DNA from: Lunularia cruciata | Taxonomy: Eukaryota; Streptophyta; Marchantiopsida; Lunulariales; Lunulariaceae | NCBI GenBank assembly: GCA_948567375.1 | Contig: OX419756.1 | Location: 8,189,001 to 8,253,000, forward strand | Reading direction: 5' to 3' | Length of the DNA stretch: 64,000 bases | Part shown: positions 39,076 to 49,529 of the stretch, piece after piece | Position numbering within the stretch: the first letter of the stretch is position 1 | How the letters are laid out: the number at the start of each line of letters is the position of its first letter | Notes under the pieces: generated by a model | Database searches by the model: none | Told to the model about the DNA's origin: nothing | The model's input: only the letters and a program-made list of their open reading frames with translations | Translations under genes and position numbers: made by a program

Positions 39076-40239
39076 GCTAGGTTTTACAAATGGCTCCAGC
39101 CTTATCAGACGTCGTTTCTTGACTTCCATCTTAACAATAGAAGATATATTAATAGAGTTGGACTTAATATGATAAGTCGGGTCAGTTGTGTTTTCTGTCC
39201 TACTTAGATGAAAGATAAAAAATACTTCTCGTGGTATTAAGTAGAAATGGATAAGGACTAAAGGGAACATCGGTAAGAAACATATTTCAACTGATAAGTG
39301 GTTGTCAAAGAAATTCAGAAAAAATCCTATATGGAGATATTGTATCAATCCTAAATTTTTTAAGATTTCTAATATAAAAGAGTTTCAGGAAATGGCCCGA
39401 GTTTTTCTGGGACTTTTTGGCAGCCCGCTTATCATGTGAAGTGTAACATTTGTATCAAAAAGAGAAGAAATAATATTGAAAGAAACTTAGACAAAATGTT
39501 ATTGAAAAACTCTATTAAAACAAATAAATACTATACGACCATACTTATCTGTAACTTGAAGAAATCAGCATGATCAAATTTCAAAGAACTAACTTTGCAA
39601 AAATATTATAGATTTTATAGTTGCCGGTTAGTTTTTATTTTATTTTTATTTTCTCTTTAGCATTGAGCTTTGCCGTTCCCGTATTCTCTTACTTTTCCCT
39701 TCAGGGTCACTTCCTTTTCCTTTACGGTATCCCATTTGGCTCCGATTTCCCAATGCTTTAGGAAAGGACAACACTTTCTCAGCTTTTCATAAATAATGAC
39801 ACCTTTGACATCATTTCCGTTGAAGATATTAAGAACGGTTAACCTCCAGCTGGAGTTAACCACCCAGAAGAACGAGGTACCATCTGGATTTAAATATGCG
39901 CCAAGTCTAGCTACGCTGCAACAATGCGATAATCTTTCTCGGTAGATATTTTTGATACCCTATCATTCCATGGACGGAAACAACAAAATAAATATTTCGG
40001 GCCACTTGCATCAGCAAGGGGGAATATATCCATGACTCCAAAAGGTTTTTCTCTATGAGAAAGGAAAATAGTGAAAAATATAGTTAAAAGAGACAAAAAT
40101 GAAAAGCAGCCCTATCAATAAAACCGGGAGCCAAGTAAGTACATGAATGAAGGAATAATAAGATCTGCATAAGGAAACGAGAAGAAAAAATGAATTATTA
40201 AAAGAATCCACACATATATTCCTCGATTTCGATTTCGAT

Positions 40240-40734
40240 ATGCTTACCGAGGTGTATTATAAATTTTTGGGAATGCGGTACTCTATGTTTCGGACTTCTT
40301 CTTTGTACACTAGGTCTTATAATCCAGACACGATGGCTGGTCCTCCGAAGCTTGACTGCTACGTGTCAGTCTGGCGCTCAACTACCGCGCATGAAGAAGA
40401 TCTTGCCAACAAATTCCCGACACGAGAAGTACCAACACCCACTACTGAGTACTACGATACGCTTCTTTCCACGTTGCGCTTTGACTAGATGGAGAGTCCA
40501 GTAATTGCGACAACACTACAGTTAGCCTGGGCAGAGGTTCCACTCTGTAAACGTTATGGCTTCAACGTTATGTGTATTAGGATAACATTTGGTGAGGTAG
40601 GACTAGCTCTGTTCACGCTAATCCACATGCGTGCGGGATCGTGGAGCCACTGGAAGCCTGACGCGTTCCATATAGACTGTCACCTGCCTTATAAACTTTA
40701 TGCTCTGTATATATCTTACGAGGAAATACTCTAA
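40240..40734 (+). pseudogene. Unrecognised frame with one internal stop
   Basis: Two consecutive open stretches in the same frame, 40240-40488 and 40489-40734, are separated by a single TAG, giving about 163 codons in all. GC content is visibly higher than in the AT-rich sequence on both sides. The composition looks protein-like (LAWAEVPLCKRYGF, HMRAGSWSHWKPD) but I recognise no family. It may be a gene fragment captured in repeats or a chance frame. Confidence 0.25.
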
Positions 40735-42096
40735 AAGCGCCTTCTGGGATGAGTCATATCAATTCTGTACACTCCATTCCGTAAGTGCACTATGCTGCTA
40801 TGCAGCAATAAGGGAGCCACACGTAAAATTTGTGTAGCGACAGAGGAAGAAAGGTCGTAATGGCCACATATTAGTGTTCATTTGTGAACAAAACCTTCCT
40901 TAGCTTTGCATGCGCTGCATTACGAGAACAAATCATATGGAAAAAGACAACCACCTATGAGGATGAGTCATAGTAATGCATCGGGGAACCTTAGAGTTTT
41001 TGTAGTGTGACACAACGGAGAAACTTGATTTTCAGATAACTAACTAAAGTGAATAGTTGATTTTGTTTAATTTTTGATTTTAATTCCATTTACATCTAGA
41101 TTGAAGGCTATGAAAATTTAAATAAAAATTATGAAAATCTTTTAAGTTTTTTAAGATCTAGAATGATGGGTCAAGAATTTTCAATTAAATCTTTCAATTT
41201 TAAATCTTTCATGCTTTAGTTTGAAAATTATTGAGCTATGAATTGAAACTTTTGAGAGTTATACTTTGTAGGGTTTGGAGAGATAACATTTATTCATGTG
41301 AGTCATAAAGTGAGGATTTGTGGTTTTGCAAGTATGGAGCCATAGCAAGACCATACAAAAAGAAAAGGACTGAAATCTATTAGTAGTATGTTAAGACTAC
41401 ATGCTATAAAAGACATGGTCATGGTCTAGATACCCTAGATTTCACTCAATTATGAAGATGTAAGAAATTGGATCAAGTGTGCCAGTTTAGTAAAGTAGCA
41501 TGAGCAAGACACCCTTTGTGTATGGCTAGTCTCACTAATGAGACTAGCTCTTCCCTATGCTTACTACATCCTATGGCAAGAGACGGAGTATCATTAGAGA
41601 TTTTAGATTATATCATCTTGAGCAACATTTACGTCTTGATAGGTCACTTTTTGCACAAGAGTTGTGCATTGATTCATGCCTCTCTTGAGGAAGTTTGTTG
41701 TAGATGGTATATGAGCATCTAAGAGATTGGTTTCAAGCATATGATCCTTCTAGTGGTTATTGAGCTAGTGGTTATTTTATATGGTTGCAACAATACCGAG
41801 TGGAGATATTCCTACATTAGTCAATTGGGTGTTAGATTCTAGTTGACTTCTTGCAATGGAGAAGGACATAGGAGGCATTAGATCAATTGCTATTGGGGAG
41901 ATCCTTTTGTGTTTGGTTAGCCATACCATTCTCCTTCAATAACATTCTCACTTCCGACAACACCTCAATCCACATCAATTTGGAATAGCTACACTTGGAG
42001 ATTGTAAGACTATATCTATTAGCATTACTGCGCTCTTTGAATATACATCTTGAGTGGGTCATTCTTTAAGTGGATGTGGAGAATGCTTAACATCTC
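40735..42096. other. Gene-free stretch
   Basis: No supportable gene. AT-rich up to about 41300, then sequence with the character of the RT relics on the plus strand, possibly the 5' part of the relic that follows. Confidence 0.35.
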
Positions 42097-42740
42097 ATGC
42101 ATCCATCTTCAAAGAGCTTAAGGAGTTCATGGATCCTTGGTGAGTTTTATTCTTTTTGTGCGGTCTTTTTATGGTGCTCGTACTTCCCTTTACTACTAGC
42201 ATGGTTTTTCATATGTGGGAGTCACCATCTTGGAGTTAGTTGCTGGTATACAATAGGGAGATCCTTTAAGGGACCTTTATTTGCCATGGCTCACTTTAGA
42301 GCTCTCTTATTTACTCCTTTGGCCATGCCAGGTTCTGTATTTCTTTCCTTGGTAGACAATACACACATCATGGGCCCCGTAGATAAAATTAGATAAGCCT
42401 TTGACCACTTGACTACTGAGCTTCATCTTGGAAGCATGAGAGTCAAGGTGTCAAAGTGTAGAGCATGGTCTCCTGTAAGTATCCCTCCACACCTTAAGCT
42501 TCCAAAGAGTGCATCATATCTACATATGGACTATGTATTCTTGGAGTGCCAATAGGACCCAAAGACTGTCACATGCTTATCAGACATAGCCCTTGTAGAT
42601 GATATTCTCCAATTGGATGACTTTCCTCAACTAGGAGATCTGTATGTGACATTTGGTATACTCTCCTCTAGTTATGCACGTTGACCGACTGGCTTTCTTT
42701 GCACAATTTCCTCTCCTTTGACCTTCCTATCATGTTTGTG
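42097..42740 (+). pseudogene. Reverse-transcriptase element relic 3
   Basis: Plus-strand frames give GPLFAMAHFRALLF and FLSLVDNTHIMGPVDKI (the normal (L/F)ADD catalytic motif degraded to VDNT), then VKVSKCRAWSPVSIPP and, further on, LPQLGD-like FPQLGDLYVTFGILSSSYAR. This is the same RT family as the relic at 13386-16560. Stops and frame changes show it is dead. Confidence 0.55.
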
Positions 42741-42752
42741 AGCTCACAAATG

Positions 42753-43110
42753 TCTTGCCATAACAAACACTATATCCTTGATAGCATTATGGTTGCTATG
42801 TTCTACCCTCCAAAAGGACACAATATCATCTGGACCACTACTACATCTAGTGTAGAATTACACTTACAAGTGAATAATGAATATGTAAGATAGGTGGACC
42901 AAACCTAGGTGGAACCTTACCACTATAGAGAGGGTAATTTGTATCAGTAAGAATGCCCTAATATACAATCGATCAAGGATCCAAGAACCTACACCCTTGT
43001 TGGAGCAAGAGCAAAGATGTGCATTAGTAGCCCGAAGAATGGACAAGTCAACTAAGAGAGAATCTAACACATACTAACATTGTCGCTCCATCAAGGAACA
43101 CTACAAGCCT
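42753..43110. repeat. Left arm of an interrupted large inverted repeat
   Basis: This 358-bp arm is the inverse complement, with moderate divergence, of 43455-43608 joined to 49956-50160. Matching landmarks are GGATCCAAGAACCTACACCC (about 42979), GGACAAGTCAACTAAGAGAG (about 43039) and GGTGGACCAAACCTAGGTGG (about 42893). Confidence 0.85.
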
Positions 43111-43454
43111 CTAGTCCAATCAATAGGTAAAGAAACAAAGGATAGAAGGTGACCTAATGCACATGGAGATAGACCATAGCTCATTTGCTACAATAGCATA
43201 TGGAGAGAAAAGATCCTTCCTCCATCTCTATCACATATGTCTCCAAGATTGGCCTATCAACAACCACAAAATGGGCATAAAGTAGGGATGCCAAGAGAGC
43301 ACAACTACCCAAAAATGCTATACGTGTTGTCTCACACTATAGATAATAGACTTACCCCACCGCACAATATTGATAGAAATGTATGTCTATGTGCCTAATC
43401 CATTATCGCACACTCAAATATCCTTGGTCCAAGGATATCACCAAAGACTCATAA
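43111..43454. other. Spacer between the inverted-repeat arms
   Basis: A 344-bp segment between the two arms. I see no gene or motif in it. Confidence 0.5.
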
Positions 43455-43608
43455 AGGCTTGTAGTCTTCCTTGATGTAGCAACAATGTTAGCATGTGTTA
43501 GATCCTCTCTTAGTTGACTTGTCCATTCTTTGGGCTACTAAAGCACATCTTTGCTCTTGCTCCGACAAGGGTGTAGGTTCTTGGATCCTTGCTTGACTGT
43601 GTATTAGA
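43455..43608. repeat. Right arm of the inverted repeat, first part
   Basis: Inverse complement of 42956-43110. The Ty3 element begins at 43609, so the arm is cut here and resumes at 49956. The last five bases, TTAGA, form the left target duplication of that insertion. Confidence 0.85.
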
Positions 43609-44020
43609 TGTAAAAGATCAAAACCAAGGAGAGAAATAGGAGAATGGAAACTCACATTGGGACACTTGAATGAGGGAAAACTCCAAATGCCTAGCATGAG
43701 CTTTGGCTTTGGTATTTATAGGTAGCATACAAGGCCTTTGAGAAGCTCCTCAAGAAGCTTCCTCAAGCCACTTTCTTAGGGTGCAAGCCAAGTTAACTAG
43801 GAAGTTTCTCAAGAAGCTTCCTTCTAGAAGCCATCTACTTGGCGTGCAAGCTAAGCTAGTTGTAAGCTTCTAGAAGCTACTTACTTGAGGTGCAAGCTAA
43901 GCTAGCCGGGAAGCTTCCCAAGAAGCTTCTTAGATACTTCCGGAATATTCTAGGCTACTTTGTCTTATGTGCTACTTAGTAAGCCTGACTAAATTCGTCG
44001 CTAAACTCCATATTGTTACA
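43609..44020 (-). repeat. 3' LTR of the Ty3 element
   Basis: 412 bp, pairing with 49530-49955. It carries the TATA-like TATAAATACC on the minus strand (43711-43720) and many GAA/TTC modules. By eye it differs from the other LTR at a few percent of positions plus one indel of about 14 bp in the repeated CTTCTAGAAG region. Confidence 0.93.
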
Positions 44021-44031
44021 TATTCCCCCGC
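44021..44031 (-). promoter_or_regulatory. Polypurine tract of the Ty3 element
   Basis: On the minus strand the sequence directly before the 3' LTR is GGCGGGGGAATA. Its position and purine run fit the plus-strand priming site of reverse transcription. Confidence 0.65.
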
Positions 44032-44065
44032 CGCGAGTTGGTGACGTCCTCGTTGCCAATGAAGC

Positions 44066-44356
44066 TTCAAATTCTTGGATGGCCGTCTGTGGATTCTGGA
44101 GGTGAGAAATAGGTTCCCAAGTGGCATCATGAAGGGGATAACCTTTCCAAAGGACCTTGTACTCCGTATGTTGGCAACGGCCTTGTTGAATATGGCGACG
44201 TGCAAGGTTACGATCAACTTTATACTTCTCATGATCATTGATATGGACAGGAAGAGGGGGAAGTTGGACTTGAGAGGAAAAGGAAGAGGTTTTAAGAACA
44301 AAGGGTTTCAACTTGGAAACATGAAAGACAACATCGATATGCATGTGACAAGGCAA
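44066..44356 (-). pseudogene. Integrase C-terminal domain and chromodomain
   Basis: The frame encodes FHVSKLKPF, the conserved end of the integrase C-terminal (SH3-like) domain, then a chromodomain at 44066-44230. Its hallmark residues are visible: EYKVLWKGYP and the ATWEP motif, followed by an acidic helix. In chromoviruses this domain directs integration toward particular chromatin. The segment joins, across the nested solo LTR, to EVGDKVMLSS at about 45185-45215. Confidence 0.85.
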
Positions 44357-44436
44357 GGCAAGTCTATATCAAAGGGTCCTATCCAATTAGGAGCAAGTTT
44401 ATGAACTTAGGTATCAAGTGGGAGAAGGAGGTTACT

Positions 44437-45173
44437 TTTAATACCAAGGGTTAGCCATATGATATAGATGTGAAATTCGGTTTGGTAACATCTAGAATGA
44501 TGTTATACATGATGGTCAAAATAGATCGGATAGAAGTATCACCAAAAGAGTACTTCTACTAATAGTGTAGAAACCGAAATAGACTTGAGAACCTTAGAAC
44601 CAATAGCTAGACATATGATTTAAAGGTGAGAATTGGTTTGGTAACATCTGGAAGGATGTTACACATGATGGACTAAACAGATCAGAAAGAGGTATCACCA
44701 AAAGGAGACTTCTACTAATAGAGTAGGAACCAAAATAAGCCTGAAATCTTTGAAGGCAATTTCGGAGGCCTAAATGGATGAATTAGGCCTCGAAAATGTG
44801 CAGATTCCCCCCTACAGAGGAAAGGCTAGCCTTCCCTCCCCACCTGGTTTTTCTAGTCGAGAGCTTTCCAATGGTACCTTACTCATGTGATTCTGAGATT
44901 CCTACAAGAAGATTTCCTAAAAGATTCCCCCCGGTCAAAGCTCGTTTGACCAACCAGATAGGACCTAGACCAGACAGGTCACCCATCCAAGTAAGTAATC
45001 CAAGGGTGGAGCTCGCTGACATGTCACTTATCTGTGTCCCTAATCCTATGGTGGAGCTTCCTTGGAGGAGATCCTCTTGTCTATATAATAAAGAGAAGGT
45101 GCTCCCTTGGGGCATCGAATGTTTGAGTGTGCAATCTGTGTTTTCTCTCTTCTCTTGTCCTCGGAGTATTACA
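44437..45173 (+). mobile_element. Solo LTR, family S, copy 2, nested in the Ty3 element
   Basis: The 737-bp sequence starts TTTAATACC (a change from TGTAATACC) and ends GAGTATTACA. It is flanked by a perfect 5-bp repeat, TTACT, at 44432-44436 and 45174-45178. It aligns along its length with 33918-34634. It interrupts the integrase coding sequence between EVGDKVMLSS and the downstream APNWIGPF, which on the minus strand read on either side of it. It therefore inserted after the Ty3 element. Confidence 0.9.
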
Positions 45174-45218
45174 TTACTAGAGGATAACATGACTTTATCA
45201 CCAACTTCAAAGGTGAGA

Positions 45219-46278
45219 TCACAATGATGGTGGTCCACATATTGTTTTTGGTGATTCTGAGCAACAAGGAGGTGAGACTTGGCTTGTTAGAAAGATTGGG
45301 ATATAGTGGTCAAGAATGTGGAAGTATGAGGAACTTGAGATGGAGGGGGAGCAAGAAGAGAATTTGGAACAAGCGGATCTTGGCCAAAATTGAGAAAGAA
45401 AGGAGAGAATTTGGTGCTTGCCTGTTTGGAATTGTTGAAGGAAAATTCTATAGCGGCAAGACATTCATCCCAATTGGTATGGTGGACATTGACAAAGGCA
45501 CGCAACATATCCTCCAATGTATGATTTGCACATTCGGTTTGTCCATCAGTTTGATGATGATAGGCCGTGGACAAAGCAAACTTGGCGCCAAGTATCTAAA
45601 AGAGTACTTGCAAAAACTTCCCGATAAATCAAGGATCATGGTCGGAGATGAGTACACATTGCATCCCATGATGCTTGAAAGACATTTGTCAAAGTAGATT
45701 TGCGCTAAGGTTGGAGCATCCACGGTATCACAAGTTTGTGCCAAGTGGATTTTCTTACTAAGCTTATCCACAAACACCACAATGGCAGTGTGTCCTTGTT
45801 TTGTCTTTGGCAAGGATGTGATGAGATCCAAGCTCACATGCTCCCAAAAAGCTGATGGAATGGCAAGCGGTTGAAGGAGTCCACTCGGCTTCTGGTTGCT
45901 GGCTTTGTTATGTTGGCATCTCTCACACAATTAGACAAATTCTCAAACATTTCGTGTCATGTTGGGCCACCACCATTGACGTTGGAGGGTACCCAAGGTC
46001 TTGTCCACACCCATGTGACCAGCGATGGGTAAATCATGGGCTTCTTGAAGGCACACAAGTCGAAGATCACCTTTGGCTGGAACATGGATCCGGTCCGCAT
46101 GGAATAGAAGGCCTTCCTTGAAGGAGAAGGTGTTGTTCTCCTTGTCACCTGTTGTTAGACGACCATGTACCATTTGGAAGAAGGGATTTTGTTGTAGAGC
46201 TAACCAAAACTCATTATGGATTTTGAGGTCAATTAACACTATCGTAATTGCTGTCGCAATGAGAGGAAGAGACTTCAA
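45219..46278 (-). pseudogene. Integrase zinc-binding and catalytic domains
   Basis: In order on the minus strand: HHCC zinc-binding part (AGHMGVDKTLGTLQ, then CERCQHNKAS), catalytic core start (LDLITSLPKTKQG), a decayed middle, and STAYHHQTDGQTECANHTLED, whose Glu is the third acidic residue of the DDE triad. The region around the second Asp is damaged (ILDLSGSF). Stops and a frameshift lie within it. Confidence 0.85.
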
Positions 46279-46368
46279 ATCAAGTCATTGTGATAGAGCA
46301 TCAGGGATGACATGGAACCGACCTGGTTTGTACTCAAGTTTGATGTCAAACAGTTGGAGTTGCTCTTC

Positions 46369-46641
46369 TCATCGATGATATCGACTCTTCATGTGCTCCA
46401 AGTGTAAGGTCTGCAACAATGGCTTGTGATCAGTTCGCATGATCACTTGTTTCCCCAAGAGATAATGTCTCCATACCTTGGTGGCATATACCATTGCAAG
46501 TTGTTCCCGATCTTGAGTAGAGTAATTTCTTTTAGTTGTATTTAGTCGGCAAGACACAAAGGCAATGGGATGTAGTCCATCTGGGAATTCTTGATGCAAC
46601 ACAGCTCCAATTGCAAAGTTAGAAGCATCAAAATCAACCAC
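46369..46641 (-). pseudogene. RNase H domain of the Ty3 element
   Basis: The 90-codon frame reads VDFDASNFAIGAVLHQ, HPIAFVSCRL, REQLAMVYATKVWRHYL and MRTDHKPLLQTL. This is the Ty3-type RNase H that trims the RNA strand during reverse transcription. The first DAS and the TDHK motifs are kept. Confidence 0.9.
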
Positions 46642-46979
46642 ACAAGGTAGTTGAGGATCATATGGTTAAAGAATGGGTCTTGAAGACACCATATGTTTCA
46701 ATTTCTGGAATGATTCTTCATGCTTGGTGTTCTACTAGAAGCTTGAGTTCTTTCCCAAGAGGTCAGTCAATGGTGTAGCCACATGAGGATAATAGTTGAT
46801 GAACCGCCGGAAAAAACTGGCCAATCCATTGAATGCACTTACTTTTGCAGCATCCTTTGGAGTAGACCAATCAGTAATGGCCTTGATCTTCTCTTCTTCC
46901 ATCTTGATCCCCTCTCAGGAGATCTTATGACCCAAGAAGGTAACCTCCTTTTGCCAAAATGCACACTTTGACTTCTTGT

Positions 46980-47707
46980 AGTAAAATTTCCATTATCGTA
47001 GTCATCTTAGGACGTCTCGCACATGATTCATGTGTTCTGCCTCTGTCTTGCTATAGATTAAGATATCATCCAAGAACACCACCACTGACCATCCCAATAG
47101 TCCATCCAACACCCGATGCATCTGATCCATGAAGACTGTTGGAGCACTAGTGAGTCTGCAAGGTAAAACTCTCCATTCAAAATGCCCATACCTTGTGCAA
47201 AAGGTAGTCTTTTGCACATTCTCTCTATCAATCGGAATTTGCTAATAGCCGTTATGAAGATCCAACTTGGAAAATTAACGTGCTCCACTTAGTTGATCAA
47301 GCAAGTCATCAATTCAAGGCAAGAGATATGCATTCTTCACGGTTTGCTTATTGAGCCCACAATAAATCAATAGAGAAATGAAGTCATCCATCCTTCTTTG
47401 GAACAAATAGTACCGGTGCTCCCCAAGGAGAGGTACTATGTCGTATGAAGTCCTTCTCCAACAACTATGTAAGTGTTGTTTGCAACTCCTCCAACTCTTT
47501 TGGTGAGAGCCAATAGATTGGTCTACTCACTGGACTACTCCCTGGCAATAACTCGGTCTTGAAGGGCATACATCGATTGGAGGGTAATCCCTTTGGCAGA
47601 TCATCCGGAAACACGTCCGCAAACTCCTTAACTATCAGATCAACCATTACTTGATGAGGCTCTTGGTCCTCCATAGATTGGTCTTGTGCAATCGGCTTGA
47701 TCCACAC
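46980..47707 (-). pseudogene. Reverse transcriptase of the Ty3 element
   Basis: The start is marked by FADVFPDDLPKGLPSNR and PVSRPIYWLSPKELEELQ. The palm and active site are in the frame 47217-47002: CTRYGHFEWRVLPC, LTSAPTVFMDQMHRV and VVFLDDILIYSKTEAEH, where FLDD is the catalytic motif. The intervening stretch is broken by frameshifts and stops. Confidence 0.88.
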
Positions 47708-47714
47708 CGCAAAT

Positions 47715-47900
47715 ACAGACTTATCTTCCTCTAAAGCTTGCTCTATGGCTGCTTTACTAACAAACTTCCCTTCTAGGGACTCATCTCTCTTCCAAGCCTA
47801 CTCCATGGTTGCCTTCTTGGCTAACTTCCCATCTTGGGACTCCACTTCCTTCAAGGTTTGCTCTATGGCTTCTCGACAAACTTCCCATCTTGGGACTGAC
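47715..47900 (-). repeat. Three 60-bp repeats in the protease-RT linker
   Basis: A unit containing CTTCCCATCTTGGGACTC recurs at 47765, 47825 and 47881. On the minus coding strand it encodes about 20 residues rich in Lys, Glu and Ala (for example SQDGKLAKKAT). The first spacing is 60 bp, in frame; the last is 56, which explains a frame change between protease and RT. Confidence 0.75.
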
Positions 47901-48330
47901 TATTCTTAAGTGTCTTACTCAGAGGTGCCAGACAACCTAATCGGAAATTCCTACCTTGGCGTTGTACTTGAATTAGGTGTCGGGTCCAATCAAATTGAAC
48001 CTTATGATGTTCAAGCCAAGGTAGACCCAGAATGATATCATAGTGTAGAGGTGCCACTACAAACCTCATACACTCCAAATACTCCTTCCCAATCTTGAAG
48101 GTAACAAGATGCAAGGTGCGGAATGCAGGACCCTTTCTACCATCCGCCATCATCAAACTACTTCCAATCACTAGCTTGATATGAATTCCTTTGCTACTTG
48201 CATAGACATGCAATTCTCTAACCTTCCAAAATCAACCAAAATCCTACAACCCCGATTATATATCATACCTTGCAAGTGAAGCAAACTTGCATAGGTCGAG
48301 CCTTCAATCCCATTGGAAGTAATCAAGCTC
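47863..48330 (-). pseudogene. Retroviral-type aspartic protease of the Ty3 element
   Basis: The active-site motif is seen as ILVDFGRLEN, where the family has (D)SG followed by A/STHNF, so the catalytic Ser position is Phe. Downstream are GIHIKLVIGSSLMMADGRKG and the flap/end motif YDIILGLPWLEHHKVQFDW. A frameshift separates the two parts. The altered motif and frameshift imply no activity. Confidence 0.8.
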
Positions 48331-49258
48331 CTAATAGGTGGTTTGAATTCTCCTACTTGGATTCCTGGTTTCCCTGATCATTCCCTTCCACAACCTCCAC
48401 TTGGGCAACTTGTCGAGGTCGTCCATTCTTGAATGGACATTCAGCAATGCGATGTCCCTATTGGTGACAATAAAAACAATCACCATTTTGTTGCAATTTC
48501 TCCCTTTTTGCCATGCCAAGTGGTCTTTGTTGAATTGCATCAATCTCCATTGGTGCTGGCTCCTCCACTTGTGTGTAGTGTATTGGTAGGCTTTGTGGAG
48601 GTCAAGGTCGAGACCAAGTTGTTGCCGCCAAGGAATCAAAACGTTTGGCCAACCGCATGGCTTCCTCCAAGTGTTGTAGCTCTTGCATGGTTACCTCTAA
48701 TTTGGTTCTTGCCTTCAAGCACCTCATGAATTGATCCAAAGCTTCACCTTCCAATATATCTAGAATTTGCATGATGGTGTTTTGGAACTACGTGATGTAA
48801 CATCTTACAGAGCCAATCTGTTTCAACTCGGCAAACTTATCCCGTACAGCTCGCGTGGTATTTATAGCTTAGAACCAACTAATTATTACACTCTTGAATT
48901 CTGCCCATGTCAAGATTGGTGTAACCATTTGTTGTTTGGCTCGCTCCACTCGGAATCTCCACCATAGCTTTGCTACTCCATCCAATTGGCTAGAAGCCAA
49001 GAGAATCTGTTTTTGCTCGTCTTGTAGATTGGTAGCTTTAAAATAACATTCACAATCAAACACAAAATTCTCCACTACACTTGGGAGATTCATGCCTTCA
49101 AATATCTTGGTTTTAGGGAATTTGATCTGATCTTCTCCTTCTCAATTTGGTACTCTCGCCACCTGCTCTTGTCGTCGAAGATCTCGTTCATCCAACAATC
49201 GAGTAAGGTGCTCGATTTGTTGTTGCATAACAAGGATAACATCAGGTATTGCCGCCAT
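48331..49258 (-). pseudogene. gag (capsid and zinc knuckle) of the Ty3 element
   Basis: The start at 49258 (MAAIPDVILVMQQQIEHLTR) gives a usual gag N-terminus. The capsid core follows with KLWWRFR and LTWAEFKSVI. Near 48430-48480 is a CCHC zinc knuckle, C-FY-C-HQ*G-H-RIAE-C, in which one residue is now a TAG stop. A second stop (TGA) lies near 49142. Otherwise the frame is well kept. Confidence 0.85.
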
Positions 49259-49516
49259 GGTTGCTCCTCTATCACACCACTTCCAATCTATCTAATTTAT
49301 TAACACATAGAAACAACACGTCCACCGTTTTCCATAAGTTACAACCGGAAGCACCAAGGGTTCCTTAGATATGGTGATCATATGCATAAAATCTTGTCCA
49401 AAGTGCGAGGTGATGAACTGTGTGAAATGATGCTTGGGTAGTATTTGGACGCAAAAATCCCAATGGTTTGGTGGAAGTGGATTTGGTGGTCCATAAATTC
49501 CATCCATCCTATTCTT

Positions 49517-49528
49517 GCTCTAATACCA
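49517..49528 (-). promoter_or_regulatory. Primer-binding site for initiator Met tRNA
   Basis: The minus strand reads TGGTATTAGAGC directly inside the 5' LTR. The usual plant Ty3 site complementary to the tRNA-iMet 3' end is TGGTATCAGAGC; one base differs. Confidence 0.88.
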
Positions 49529-49529
49529 A

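Larger units (their letters stand above)
35961..40200. other. AT-rich gene-free block
   Basis: Markedly more AT-rich than the flanks. I see no gene; the longest frame (38851-39348, minus) has no known domain and overlaps a copy of the dispersed motif. Two copies of that motif lie here (37914-37958 and 39004-39075). A short TTTAGGGTTTAGGG, the plant telomere-type unit, occurs near 38672 but only twice, so it is not a telomeric array. Confidence 0.45.
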
